The notes under the pieces were generated by a model. The model was given only the letters and a program-made list of their open reading frames with translations. It did not search any database and was not told the DNA's origin. A stretch of DNA of 32,772 bases. Origin: Streptomyces aurantiacus JA 4570. GTDB lineage: Bacteria > Actinomycetota > Actinomycetes > Streptomycetales > Streptomycetaceae. The position numbers and the translations under genes are program-made. Shown piece after piece: positions 15,101 through 25,544 of this stretch; within the stretch, counting starts at the first letter, position 1; each line of letters begins with the position of its first letter. The stretch lies in assembly GCF_000414115.1 (NCBI RefSeq), contig NZ_AOPZ01000362.1:1-32772 (forward strand). The letters are read 5' to 3'.

Positions 15101-15631
15101 TCACCCCTCGTCGCATGGCTCCCGGTCGTGCGGTCGCCGCATGCACACCCTCGGCCAGCGGTCCAGGCCGTGCGCGGCCTCCTTCTCGCGTACGGCCCGC
15201 AGCCCGGGACCGAGTTCGGTCTCGTCGAGGAGTACGAAGCCGCAGCGCGCGTAGTACGGGGCGTTCCACGGGACGTCCCTGAACGTCGTGAGCGTCAGCG
15301 CGGGCAGCCCGTCGGCGGCGGCGCGGTCCTCGAGGTGTTCCAGCAGGGCACGGCCGATGCCCTGGCGCGCGTGGTCGGGGTGCACGGACACCTGCTCGAC
15401 GTGGAGGTCGCCGTCGATCGGTTCGGCGAGGACGTAGGCCACGGGTAGGCCGGTCGGGTCGACGGCCGCCCAGGCGTGTCCGGCCCGCTGGTAGCGGGCG
15501 AGTTCGTCCAGGGCGGGCGGCTCGTCGTCGGCGATCTCCGCCATGCCGATGTCACGGAAGGGGCGGCCCGCGGCGCGCTCGATGTCCTGGAGGCGGGTCA
15601 GCTCGCCGCTGCGGACGGCTCGGATGTGCAT
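15101..15631 (-). CDS. GNAT-family N-acetyltransferase
   Basis: A 176-residue cytoplasmic acetyl-CoA-dependent acetyltransferase. The core is visible: VEQVSVHPDHARQGIGRALL (about 78-97), in which RQGIG (89-93) is the acetyl-CoA pyrophosphate loop, followed by LTLTTFRDVPWNAPYYARCG, the motif B region with the catalytic-side Tyr. ATG 15631 starts directly with MHIRAVRSGE, the normal first strand; upstream in-frame codons add no homology-like sequence. It is 41 nt downstream of the DinB-like gene and may be the last gene of the P450 cluster. Acceptor substrate unknown. Confidence 0.85.
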   Translation of the reverse strand: MHIRAVRSGELTRLQDIERAAGRPFRDIGMAEIADDEPPALDELARYQRAGHAWAAVDPTGLPVAYVLAEPIDGDLHVEQVSVHPDHARQGIGRALLEHLEDRAAADGLPALTLTTFRDVPWNAPYYARCGFVLLDETELGPGLRAVREKEAAHGLDRWPRVCMRRPHDREPCDEG

Positions 15632-15672
15632 CGCGCCATTGTCCCTGATCCTTCGATCCGCGGGTCCGGCGG

Positions 15673-16398
15673 TCATGAATCCGCCGGGTCCGGGGGCCAT
15701 GGGCCGAGTTCCGGCAAGGCGGAGCCGGTGGTCCTCAGGCGGTCGTCCACGCCCCGGCCGGCCAGCCAGGCCGCGAGATCCCGCACCGCGCCGGACACCT
15801 CAACTGTCGCTCCGCGTCCCAGGACTTGGGTGAACTCGTCGTCAGTGGCCCGCAGGACCAGACGGGTACCGGCCGGGGCGCGGGCCGCCAGGAAGTCCAG
15901 GGCGTGCAGGGCGAAGGCGACCGGCCAGTCGCGGGGGCGGTGGCCGACGCCGAGGTCGACGGCGTGGATCTCCGCCTCGCGCCACCGTGCCAGCGCGGTG
16001 TCCAGCACCGTGGCATGCCGGAACCGGACGGCGCGCCGCCAGTCCGCCGCCGTCAGTAGCCCCCAGGTGTCTTCCAGTGCCCGCTGGGCCAGGCTCAGTT
16101 CCTCGTACAGCTCCGCCAAGGGCCGGGCGGCCCCTCGTTCGATGGACCGGTCACGCTCTGCCTGGCCGCCGTCGTACAGGTCGACGTCCTCGCCCCGCAG
16201 AGCCGCCCGTGCCTGCCGGTCGAAGGCACGGGCGTTGCCGGCGAGGTGGGCGAGGACGTGTCCGCGGCTCCACCCCGGCAGGGCGGAGGCAGCGTCCTTC
16301 TGCCGGTCGTCGAGCTGATCGGCCAGTTCGAGCAGCCGGGCGTGCGCCTGCGAGACGCGAGGCATCAATTCGTCAGGAGCCATGAGCGAGTTGACCAC
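15673..16398 (-). CDS. Maleylpyruvate isomerase/DinB-like mycothiol-type protein
   Basis: A 241-residue cytoplasmic protein of the actinobacterial maleylpyruvate isomerase (TIGR03083-like) family, a four-helix DinB-type fold with a metal site. PGWSRGHVLAHLAGNARAFD (around residues 41-60) carries the first metal His and REAEIHAVDLGVG (about 139-151) the other. Characterised members use mycothiol as cofactor for isomerisation; most paralogues have unknown substrates. GTG 16398 starts 9 nt after the ferredoxin stop, so it probably belongs to the P450 operon. ATG 16383 is an alternative; neither has a clear ribosome site. In that context it could process or detoxify the P450 product with mycothiol; this is inference. 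Confidence 0.82.
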   Translation of the reverse strand: MVNSLMAPDELMPRVSQAHARLLELADQLDDRQKDAASALPGWSRGHVLAHLAGNARAFDRQARAALRGEDVDLYDGGQAERDRSIERGAARPLAELYEELSLAQRALEDTWGLLTAADWRRAVRFRHATVLDTALARWREAEIHAVDLGVGHRPRDWPVAFALHALDFLAARAPAGTRLVLRATDDEFTQVLGRGATVEVSGAVRDLAAWLAGRGVDDRLRTTGSALPELGPWPPDPADS

Positions 16399-16407
16399 TG
16401 TCGCAGA

Positions 16408-16629
16408 CTAGCCGCCGCCCCCCGTCCGCTCCGCGCCCTGGTCCTGGATCGTGATGGCCCGCACGGGGCAGGCCCGTGCCGCCTCCCTGACCATGGGGTC
16501 CCCCGTCCCGTCCTCGCACCCGGGCAGCAACGCGCTGAAGCCGTCGTCGTCCTGCGTGAAGACCTCGGGCGCCGTCAGGACGCACTGGCCGGCGCCGATG
16601 CACACGTCGGTGTCGATGGTGACGCGCAT
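16408..16629 (-). CDS. [3Fe-4S]-type ferredoxin partner of the P450
   Basis: A 73-residue acidic electron carrier. Cys10 and Cys16 (DVCIGAGQC) and Cys54 followed by Pro (ARACPVRAI) are the three-Cys arrangement of single-cluster [3Fe-4S] ferredoxins that feed Streptomyces P450s; Cys38 is extra and not part of the usual set. The C-terminal tail is Gly-rich. The start ATG overlaps the P450 stop by one base (TAATG), so translation is coupled and the partnership is close to certain. A matching ferredoxin reductase is not in the window and is presumably supplied from elsewhere. Confidence 0.92.
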   Translation of the reverse strand: MRVTIDTDVCIGAGQCVLTAPEVFTQDDDGFSALLPGCEDGTGDPMVREAARACPVRAITIQDQGAERTGGGG

Positions 16630-17876
16630 TAGCCGCGCCCCCAGGTGACGGGCAGTTCGACCAGCCCCTGGATGGTGTCGCCCGGCTTCATGCGGAGCTC
16701 GTGCGCGGGTACGGCGAGCCGCAGGTCGGGAAGGCGGGTCAGCAGCGAGTGCAGGGCGATCTCCAGCTCGGCGCGGGCGAGGTTCTGCCCGAGGCACTGG
16801 TGGATGCCGAAGCCGAAGGCGAGATGGTGCCGGGCGTTGCGCCGCACGTCGAGGTCGTCCGCGTCGGAATAGACGGTGGCGTCGCGGTTGACGGTGGCGG
16901 AGGAGAGGATCACGCCGTCGTCGGCGCGGATCGTCTGCCCGGCCACTTCGATGTCCTCGGTCGCGACGCGCACGAGGCCGTCGGCGATCGACAGGTAGCG
17001 CAGCAGTTCCTCGACGGCGTCGCGTGTCAGCTCCGGGTCGGCGCGCAGGGCACCGAGCTGGTCGGGGTGTTCGAGCAGCGTGAAGGTGCCGAGCGAGATC
17101 ATGTTGGCGGTGGTCTCGTGCCCGGCGACGAGCAGGATGAGGGCGAGGCGTACGAGCTCTTCACGGTCCAGGGTGCCGTCGCTCAGCCGGTCGCGGACCA
17201 GCTCGTCGAGTACGCCCTCGGGGGTGGCGTCGGCCGCGGGGGCCGCCGCCCGGGCGCCGGCCGGATCACCGTGGGCCGCCTTGGCCTTCCGGTCGACCAA
17301 GTCGCCCAGGTAGTCCATGAGTTCCAGTCGGCCCGCGTCCGACTCCTGGGCCGTGGCGCTGCGCAGGATCCGGCGCGAGGCGTCTTCGAAGAAGTCGTGG
17401 TCGGCGTACGGTACACCGAGCAGTTCGCAGATCACGATGGACGGTACGGGCAGGGCGAAGGCGGCGACCAGTTCGACGGGCGGCCCTTGGGCGACCACGG
17501 CGTCCAGGAGTTCGTCGACGACGCGCTGGATGCGGGGCCGCATGGCGGCGACTCGCTTCACCCCGAACGTGGGGATCAGGGTGCGGCGCTGCTTGTTGTG
17601 CAGCGGGTCGTCGACGCCGAGCAGCGCGATCGGTTCCCGGCGGGAGAGCTCGAAGCGCCGGGCGATCAGCGGGAAGGCCGGGTTCTGCCGGTCGGCGGAG
17701 AGCCGGGGGTCGGTGAGCAGGGCCTGGGCTTCGGCGTGCCCGGTGACGAGCCAGGCTTCGGTGTCGTCGTAGAGGGTGACGCGGTTGAGCGGGCCTTGCT
17801 CACTCAACGGCCGGTATCCGGTGGGCGGGTGATAGGGGCAGGTGCGGTCCTGGGGGAAGGGAGTGGCTTGGGCCAT
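16629..17876 (-). CDS. Cytochrome P450, CYP105-like
   Basis: A 415-residue soluble haem monooxygenase. AGHETT (251-256) is the oxygen-activating I-helix motif, EELLR (289-293) contains the ExxR pair, and FGFGIHQCLG (354-363) is the haem loop with ligand Cys361. Length is typical for a bacterial class I P450. ATG 17876 has GGAGG upstream. It leads a cluster with ferredoxin (TAATG overlap), a mycothiol-type isomerase and perhaps a GNAT. Overall character resembles the CYP105 group (xenobiotic or natural-product oxidation), but I cannot assign a subfamily or substrate by eye. A hairpin (17947-17961) lies 71-85 nt upstream of the start. Confidence 0.93.
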   Translation of the reverse strand: MAQATPFPQDRTCPYHPPTGYRPLSEQGPLNRVTLYDDTEAWLVTGHAEAQALLTDPRLSADRQNPAFPLIARRFELSRREPIALLGVDDPLHNKQRRTLIPTFGVKRVAAMRPRIQRVVDELLDAVVAQGPPVELVAAFALPVPSIVICELLGVPYADHDFFEDASRRILRSATAQESDAGRLELMDYLGDLVDRKAKAAHGDPAGARAAAPAADATPEGVLDELVRDRLSDGTLDREELVRLALILLVAGHETTANMISLGTFTLLEHPDQLGALRADPELTRDAVEELLRYLSIADGLVRVATEDIEVAGQTIRADDGVILSSATVNRDATVYSDADDLDVRRNARHHLAFGFGIHQCLGQNLARAELEIALHSLLTRLPDLRLAVPAHELRMKPGDTIQGLVELPVTWGRG

Positions 17877-18101
17877 GGGGGCCTCCGCGGTGCTCGGTAC
17901 GAGTCTTGCGGTGTTCCGACCCCCACTTCATGCCCTATGCACCTACCCGGGCCATGCCCGGTTCGGCCAACTTCGCCACGGTCGGCCCCGAGTGTGAACT
18001 GATGGCCGGTTCACGGCACTTGACGGTCCGTTCGCGACGCCCGCCCGCAGGCCGCCTCGCCCCATGACCTCGCCGGAGCCGCGCCCGCCCGCACGGCTGT
18101 A

Positions 18102-18120
18102 CATGTCAGCCACTGACATG
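18102..18120. promoter_or_regulatory. Perfect palindrome, possible operator
   Basis: CATGTCAG and CTGACATG are perfect 8-bp arms around CCA. The site is more AT-rich than its surroundings and has no T-tract, which fits a repressor operator (TetR- or GntR-like size) at least as well as a terminator. It is about 225 nt upstream of the P450 start. Confidence 0.35.
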
Positions 18121-18174
18121 AATGGCGCGTTCTTGCCGGGCGGGCGACCAGGGTGTGGATGTGCGGCTCGCGGG

Positions 18175-18190
18175 GCCGGTCCGCACCGGC
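18175..18190 (-). terminator. Hairpin after the lipoprotein gene
   Basis: GCCGGT and ACCGGC, perfect 6-bp arms with a 4-nt loop, begin 14 nt after the lipoprotein stop on the minus strand. There is no T-tract. Confidence 0.4.
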
Positions 18191-18204
18191 AGGCGCGTTC
18201 GCCG

Positions 18205-18771
18205 CTACCTCGCGGTCCGCTCGCTCGGCGCGGGTTCCGGCACCGGGATGACGTTGCCCGCCGCGTTGCAGCGTACGGTCCAGGGCGTGTCGTAGCCCTC
18301 TTCGTAGACCCGTACGTCCACGTCGGGGGGTTGTTTCCCGTCGGCCACCCGGGCGTTGGCCGCGGTGCAGATGATCTGGCTGAGTCCGAGGCCGCCGCCG
18401 CTCATGTGCGACACCGGCACCGGGAGGTGCAGATCCACGGCGCCGTCGGCGGCCCGCGCGATCAGCCGCCCGTGGATCGGAGGCACCTCGGTGATCAGGC
18501 CGCGGGCTCGTTCGGCGGCGTCGGGGCCCTTGAGGAGCAGATCGAGGGCCTGTTGCGGGGTCGCGGGGGTGTCGACCTCGCGGGTGACGGCCTGGACACC
18601 TTGTGGGCTGACGAAGTACAGCTGGGCGTAGTGGTTCGCGGATCCCGGTTCGCGGAGGCCGGACGCCGGGCCGCCGGCGCGGACCGGGCCGGTGGAGCCG
18701 ATGCCGCAGCCTGCCGACAGCACGGCCGGCACCACCAACACGGCTACGAACCAGGCGCGTTGGCGCTTCAT
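18205..18771 (-). CDS. Lipoprotein of a two-component system operon
   Basis: A 188-residue exported lipoprotein. A basic start (MKRQR), a hydrophobic core and VLSAGC with Cys22 as the lipidated residue form the signal. The middle (LYFVSPQGVQAVTREVDTPA, then QQALDLLLKGP) resembles the GerMN fold found in actinobacterial lipoproteins that neighbour sensor kinases; this is a low-level resemblance. Its ATG overlaps the kinase stop (ATGA), so it is made with the kinase. By analogy with CseA and the lipoprotein downstream of AfsQ2 it may modulate the sensor at the membrane surface. That role is inferred. Confidence 0.8.
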   Translation of the reverse strand: MKRQRAWFVAVLVVPAVLSAGCGIGSTGPVRAGGPASGLREPGSANHYAQLYFVSPQGVQAVTREVDTPATPQQALDLLLKGPDAAERARGLITEVPPIHGRLIARAADGAVDLHLPVPVSHMSGGGLGLSQIICTAANARVADGKQPPDVDVRVYEEGYDTPWTVRCNAAGNVIPVPEPAPSERTAR

Positions 18772-20219
18772 GACTGGTCCTCCTGCCGTGGCGTGCGCGG
18801 GAGCGTGAGGGTGAACACCGCACCGCCGTCCGGGACGTTGGCGACCGTGAGGGTGCCGTCGTGCAGTCGTACGTTCTCCATCGCGATGGCGAGTCCGAGG
18901 CCGCTGCCCTCGGAGCGGGCCCGTGCCGCGTCCGCCTTGTAGAAGCGGTCGAAGACATGAGGCAGGACGTGGTCGGGGATGCCCGGGCCCTCGTCGGCGA
19001 CTTCGATGACGAGGGACTCCCGCGTGGCCGTGGCCCGGACGGTGACGGGAGCGGCGCCGTGCCGCAGCGCGTTGCCGATCAGGTTGGCGAGGACGACGTC
19101 GACGCGCCGCGCGTCGACGCGCAGGCGCAGATCCTCCTCGGGCAGCTCGGTGATCACCTCGTCCGGCTCGCGCCACCCGCGCAGGTGAAGCGTCTTGTGG
19201 ACGACGGTGCGCAGACTCACGTCGTCCAGGTGCAGCACCGCCGCACCCGCGTCGAAGCGGGAGATCTCCATGAGGTCCTCGACCATGCCGGTCAGCTTGC
19301 GGGTCTCGCCGCTGATGAGGAGGACCGCGTCGGCGGTGTCCGGAGGCAGCGTCCCGGAGCGGGCGTCCTCGTCGAGGGCGTCGGTGACGGCGGCCATCGC
19401 GGCGAGCGGGGTCCGCAGTTCGTGCGAGACGTCCGCGGCGAACCGGCGCGCGTTGGCCTCCATGCGCCGCAGCTCGGCGTCGTCCCGCTCAAGGCCGGCC
19501 GCCATGGTGTTGAACGTGCCGGTCAGGGCGGCGAGTTCGTCCTTGCCGACGACGTCCAGGCGCGTGTCCAGGGCGCCCGAGGTGATCTTCTCGGCGGCCG
19601 TACGCAGCTGGCGTACGGGACGCAGCACCCGGCGGGCCGCGAACAGGGCGGGCACGGCGGCGAAGGCGAGCGCCGGGACGGCGCCCGCCCAGGCCGCGGT
19701 GATCAGAGCGGAGATGTCGGCCCGTTCGCCGTCCAGCGACAGCACGGCGTAGGCGACGAGGCCCGACGGTTTCTCCGCTTTCCCGCGCCGGTCGGTGTAG
19801 CTGATCGGCATGCCGATGAGCAGTCGGGGCCCGTCGGCGTGCTCCTCGCGCTCGTAGAAGGTGGTGTCACCGCTCTCGGTCGCGTCGCGCAGGGCGCCGC
19901 TGACGTCGTTCGCGGTGCCGATGAGCGGACCGCCGTCGCGGGCGACGGCCGTGTGCCAGCCGCGCGAGCCCGAGGCGCGGTCCAGCTGGCGCGCGAAGGT
20001 GCGCAGGTCCGTGTCGGTGGGGTCGTCCGGCAGGTTGGGGGCGAGCGAGTCGATCTGGAGGCGCAGATCGTGGACGGCGCTGTTCTGGGTGCGGTCCAGG
20101 ATCGCGCTGCGGGCCTGCCGGAAGGTGAGCGCGGCGGTGATCAGCGCGCTGAGCGCGGCGACCAGGACGAAGGCGACGACCAGGCGCGGGCGCAGGCCGC
20201 GGGGCGGTGCGATTCTCAT
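18768..20219 (-). CDS. Sensor histidine kinase
   Basis: A 483-residue membrane histidine kinase. Two membrane segments (about 12-33 and 172-195) flank a 140-residue extracellular sensor; HAMP follows (RRVLRPVRQLRTAAEKITSG onward). DHp has SHELRTP with phospho-acceptor His266. The ATPase domain shows an N-box (LANLIGNALRHG), G1 (DEGPGIPD) and G2 (GSGLGLAI). All parts look functional. The start ATG overlaps the response regulator stop and the stop overlaps the lipoprotein start, both as ATGA, giving a tight three-gene unit. The paired regulator resembles AfsQ1, so this kinase is AfsQ2/CseC-like; the signal is unknown, probably at the envelope. Confidence 0.93.
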   Translation of the reverse strand: MRIAPPRGLRPRLVVAFVLVAALSALITAALTFRQARSAILDRTQNSAVHDLRLQIDSLAPNLPDDPTDTDLRTFARQLDRASGSRGWHTAVARDGGPLIGTANDVSGALRDATESGDTTFYEREEHADGPRLLIGMPISYTDRRGKAEKPSGLVAYAVLSLDGERADISALITAAWAGAVPALAFAAVPALFAARRVLRPVRQLRTAAEKITSGALDTRLDVVGKDELAALTGTFNTMAAGLERDDAELRRMEANARRFAADVSHELRTPLAAMAAVTDALDEDARSGTLPPDTADAVLLISGETRKLTGMVEDLMEISRFDAGAAVLHLDDVSLRTVVHKTLHLRGWREPDEVITELPEEDLRLRVDARRVDVVLANLIGNALRHGAAPVTVRATATRESLVIEVADEGPGIPDHVLPHVFDRFYKADAARARSEGSGLGLAIAMENVRLHDGTLTVANVPDGGAVFTLTLPRTPRQEDQS

Positions 20220-20914
20220 GCGGGCAGGGGGCCGAAGCGGTAGCCGAAGCCGCGCACCGTCTGGACGTACACGGGGTGGCGCGGGTCCTCCTCGATCTTG
20301 GAGCGCAGGCGCATCACGCAGGCGTCGACCAGGCGGGCGTCCCCGTAGTAGCTGTGCTCCCAGACGTCCTCGAGCAGCTGCTGGCGGCTGAAGGTCCGCT
20401 CCGGGGCGGCGCTGAGAAAGAGCAGCAGCTTCAACTCGGAGGGGGCGAGCGGGAGTTCTTCGCCGTTCTTGCGGACGATCAGCGCGTCGCGGTCGATCTC
20501 GAGATCGCCGATCCGGGTCGGCCCGGTGCCCGGGCCGGTGTCGGCCTGGGCGGGGGCGACGCGGCGCAGCACCGCGCGCATCCGGGCCTCGATGACCGCG
20601 GCGCCGGCGGGTTTGACCACGTAGTCGTCGGCGCCCGCCTCGAGGCCGACCACGACGTCGATGTCGTCGCCGCGCGCGGACAGGATCACGATCGGAACCC
20701 GGCTGGTCCCGCGGACGCGGCGGCATACCTCCAGGCCGTTCATGCCGGGGAGCATCAGGTCGAGGAGCACGAGGTCGGGCTTGAAGGCGACCAGGGCCTC
20801 CAGGCCGTCCTCGCCGGTGCCGACCGCCTCGGTCTCGTGTCCGTTGCGGGACAGGCCCAGGACGACACCGCGGCGCACGGCCGGATCGTCCTCGATCAGC
20901 AGGACACGGGGCAT
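20216..20914 (-). CDS. OmpR-family response regulator, AfsQ1/CseB-like
   Basis: A 232-residue regulator. The receiver domain has the acidic pair in LLIEDD, phospho-acceptor Asp52 (LLDLMLPG), Ser79 (ILSA) and Lys101 (VVKP). The C-terminal winged helix runs from about residue 135 (IGDLEIDRDALIVRKNGEEL) to the end with LVDACVMRLRSKIEEDP and TVRGFGYRF. The wording DDIDVVVGLEAGADDYVVKP is close to what I remember of AfsQ1 and CseB of S. coelicolor. First gene of the regulator-kinase-lipoprotein operon, with AAAGGG before ATG 20914. No sigQ- or sigE-like gene is adjacent, so it is not a direct copy of either known locus. Confidence 0.93.
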   Translation of the reverse strand: MPRVLLIEDDPAVRRGVVLGLSRNGHETEAVGTGEDGLEALVAFKPDLVLLDLMLPGMNGLEVCRRVRGTSRVPIVILSARGDDIDVVVGLEAGADDYVVKPAGAAVIEARMRAVLRRVAPAQADTGPGTGPTRIGDLEIDRDALIVRKNGEELPLAPSELKLLLFLSAAPERTFSRQQLLEDVWEHSYYGDARLVDACVMRLRSKIEEDPRHPVYVQTVRGFGYRFGPLPA

Positions 20915-21036
20915 GTACGGGCCCTTTCACAGTGAGCGTGTTGTTCCGGCATTACGTGAGCTATCGGGTGGATCGCCCACTTTACGGGCGGGCGGGAGGC
21001 GTGGGGCGCGCCGCTTGTCGCGGGGCGGTCCGGGGT

Positions 21037-22320
21037 TCACCTCAACTGGTCCACGTCCACCGTGCCCGCCCCCGACACCGGCTCGGGCACCGCCGCCCAC
21101 AGGACGGCTCCCGCGACGGCCACCGCGGTCATCGCGAGCAAGCCGCGCCTGCCACGCGCCCACCCCGCCCGGAACCGCACCGGATCCTCGACGTACCGCC
21201 GCGTCACCGCGGCGGCCACCACCGAGACCCCGATCGCGACGGCGGTCGCGCCCCGGTCCCCGAGCGTCGAAAGCCGTGGCAACAGCAGCAGGTACACGGG
21301 CCAGTGCCACAGATACAGGCTGTACGACAGCTGTCCCAGGCCGCGCGGCAGGCGGCTGCCCGCGATCCGTGCCGCCCGGGTGCCGGGCACCTGGGCCATC
21401 AGGACGATCAGCACGGCCGCGGTCACCGAGTGGAGGAAGAGCCCGCCCTGGAAGAGCAGGGGCGCCTTCTCGCCCTCGGTCATCGCCCACGCCACCGCGA
21501 GCCCGCACGCCAGGGCCAGGCAAACCAGGTCGGCCGCGCGGCGCGGCACCCGGCGTGCGAGGTTCCGTACCGGCGCGGTGGCCACGAGCGCCCCGAGCAG
21601 CAGGGCGGCGGCACGGGTGTCGGTGCCCTCGTAGGCGCGGGTGGTGTCCACCGCGGCACCGAGCTCGACGGTCAGGACGAGGGAGACCAGGGCACCCGCC
21701 CCGGCGAGCGCGGCCACGATCCGCTCACCGCGCCGCCCCCGGGCGGCCACCGCCACCACAAGCGGCCAGGCCAGGTAGAACTGCCACTCCACGCCGATGC
21801 TCCACAGGTGGGCGAAGACGCGGGTGTCGGAGGCGTTCCAGTAGCCGATCTGCTCGGTGATGTAGTGCCAGTTGACCGCCTGCGCCCCGACCCAGGGCAG
21901 GTCGTCGAGCGCGAAGCGCAGTTGGTCCGCGCTCCCCCACGCCCACGTGCCCACCACGGTCACGACCGCCACACACACGAGAGCGGGCAGCAGGCGACGG
22001 GCACGGCGGCTCCAGAACGCGGCCAGGGCGATCCGGCCGCGTCCGCCCCCCTCGCCGAGCAGCAGCCCGGTGATCAGGAATCCGGAGAGCACGAAGAACA
22101 GGTCGACGCCGAGAAACCCGCCGGACAGATGCCCGGCGTGGAAGAGCAGCACGGCCGCGACCGCGAACCCGCGCAGCCCGTCGAGGGCGGCCACGTGGGC
22201 CCGGCCCGTCCCGCCGGGGCGCGTCGCACGGTGCCGGGCGGGCGCCGTGCGACCGCGCGCAGGCGCGGGTGCGGACGTGGACGTGGTCGTGCTCGTGGGC
22301 GCCGGAAGACGCGCAGGCAT
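21037..22320 (-). CDS. Membrane acyltransferase (acyltransferase 3/OafA family)
   Basis: A 427-residue integral membrane protein with about ten segments after a Pro/Arg-rich cytoplasmic N-terminus. Family blocks: LDGLRGFAVAAVLLFHAGH with the conserved His, FFVLSGFLITGLLL, LWSIGVEWQFYLAWP and LSYSLYLWHWP. Such proteins move acetyl or acyl groups from the cytoplasm to extracellular sugars or peptidoglycan. ATG 22320 has GAGGGA upstream; GTG 22347 is in frame and would overlap the SGNH gene by 11 nt. The adjacent SGNH lipoprotein is in the same operon, as if an OatA-type two-domain enzyme were split into two genes. Target polymer unknown. Confidence 0.88.
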   Translation of the reverse strand: MPARLPAPTSTTTSTSAPAPARGRTAPARHRATRPGGTGRAHVAALDGLRGFAVAAVLLFHAGHLSGGFLGVDLFFVLSGFLITGLLLGEGGGRGRIALAAFWSRRARRLLPALVCVAVVTVVGTWAWGSADQLRFALDDLPWVGAQAVNWHYITEQIGYWNASDTRVFAHLWSIGVEWQFYLAWPLVVAVAARGRRGERIVAALAGAGALVSLVLTVELGAAVDTTRAYEGTDTRAAALLLGALVATAPVRNLARRVPRRAADLVCLALACGLAVAWAMTEGEKAPLLFQGGLFLHSVTAAVLIVLMAQVPGTRAARIAGSRLPRGLGQLSYSLYLWHWPVYLLLLPRLSTLGDRGATAVAIGVSVVAAAVTRRYVEDPVRFRAGWARGRRGLLAMTAVAVAGAVLWAAVPEPVSGAGTVDVDQLR

Positions 22321-22336
22321 GGAGTCGGCCGTTCCC

Positions 22337-23158
22337 TCACGCGGCACAGCGGAGCTTGCTGTAGCGCTCGTCGCCGGTCCAGGACTTCTGCGCCCAGGTG
22401 TCCACCGACGCCGGCTCGAAGCGCTCCTGCTCGCCGAGTTTCCCGGTGAACCACTTGGCGAAGGCGGCCGCCCCCTGCTGGCAGTTGTGGATCCCGTCCG
22501 GGGCGCGCTGCGCCTTGCCCGCCGAGGCGTCGGTGCCCCACACCTGGGAGGCGTCGAAGAACGCCGCCGCGCCGCCGCTCTTGCCGGCGACTTCCGCGGC
22601 CACCCCGGGAGCGGTGCGCATCTGCGCCTCGTGCTGCTTGTAGAACCCGTCGATCTTGATGGGCGGCGACGGCACGAACACCACCTTGGCCCCGGCGCGC
22701 TCGGCCGTGTCGACGACCTTCTCGTAGGCGGCCCGCTGCTGGTCCTTGCTTCCCCAGTCGTACGTCGTGACTTGGTAGGCGACCACGGTGGGGCGGAACG
22801 CGTCGATGTCCTTGGTCAGTTGCTTCCAGGTGTCGCCGGAGATCATCCGCGTGATCTTCTCGCCGCTGTCGACGACGGTGCCGCCACCGTCCGACGAGGA
22901 GTCCTTGAACTCCACGCCGCCGGCCTTCAGGGCCGCGCCCAGGGCGGGAGCCTCGGCGCCCGCGATGGAGTCGCCCAGCCAGAGCACCTTCGTGCCGGTG
23001 CTCGTCGTCTTGCTCTTTCCCTCGTCCTTGGTGCCGGAGCCCTGCTCGCCGCATCCGGCCAGGGCGAGGCCGAGCGCGGCTGCCGCGGTGGCCGCGCCGA
23101 GGGCGTGGCGGGCCGGGCGGCGAGGAGAACGGGAACGGGACGTGTGCTTGTTGTTCAT
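22337..23158 (-). CDS. SGNH-hydrolase-fold lipoprotein
   Basis: A 273-residue exported lipoprotein: basic N-terminus, hydrophobic core and LALAGC with Cys36 lipidated. The SGNH fold shows block I WLGDSIAG (Ser64) and block V DGIH (Asp221, His224), so a Ser-Asp-His triad is available. In acyltransferase pairs such domains complete transfer of the acyl group to the polymer, or act as esterases. It precedes and nearly overlaps the acyltransferase gene (stop at 22337). Start ATG 23158 was chosen for its signal; longer in-frame starts add non-signal sequence. The SGNH Gly and Asn blocks are not obvious, which is common in the acyltransferase-linked subgroup. Confidence 0.85.
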   Translation of the reverse strand: MNNKHTSRSRSPRRPARHALGAATAAAALGLALAGCGEQGSGTKDEGKSKTTSTGTKVLWLGDSIAGAEAPALGAALKAGGVEFKDSSSDGGGTVVDSGEKITRMISGDTWKQLTKDIDAFRPTVVAYQVTTYDWGSKDQQRAAYEKVVDTAERAGAKVVFVPSPPIKIDGFYKQHEAQMRTAPGVAAEVAGKSGGAAAFFDASQVWGTDASAGKAQRAPDGIHNCQQGAAAFAKWFTGKLGEQERFEPASVDTWAQKSWTGDERYSKLRCAA

Positions 23159-23279
23159 GCCCCCAGCACAACAGCCTCCGAGCGCCCGACCGCCCGCTGT
23201 CATCGTTTGCTCATAGTCCGGGCAAGAAGCGCTCATCAAGGCCACCGCCCCACGCCCTCCCCCGCGGGCGCGCGGGCGC

Positions 23280-25540
<2,261 letters not shown>

Positions 25541-25544
<4 letters not shown>

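Larger units (their letters stand above)
17877..18204. other. 328-bp intergenic region, no gene
   Basis: Between the P450 start and the lipoprotein stop, both on the minus strand, I find no credible gene. It holds three dyads: CCGGGC-CAT-GCCCGG (17947-17961), CATGTCAG-CCA-CTGACATG (18102-18120) and GCCGGT-CCGC-ACCGGC (18175-18190). The first is near the P450 promoter region; the last is a probable terminator for the lipoprotein operon. No convincing -10/-35 pair was found for the P450. Confidence 0.6.

Noticed and set aside
16701..18002. 433-codon open frame on the plus strand
   Set aside because: Antisense of the P450, which has all its motifs on the minus strand.
18861..20243. 460-codon open frame on the plus strand
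   Set aside because: Antisense of the histidine kinase; no domain character.
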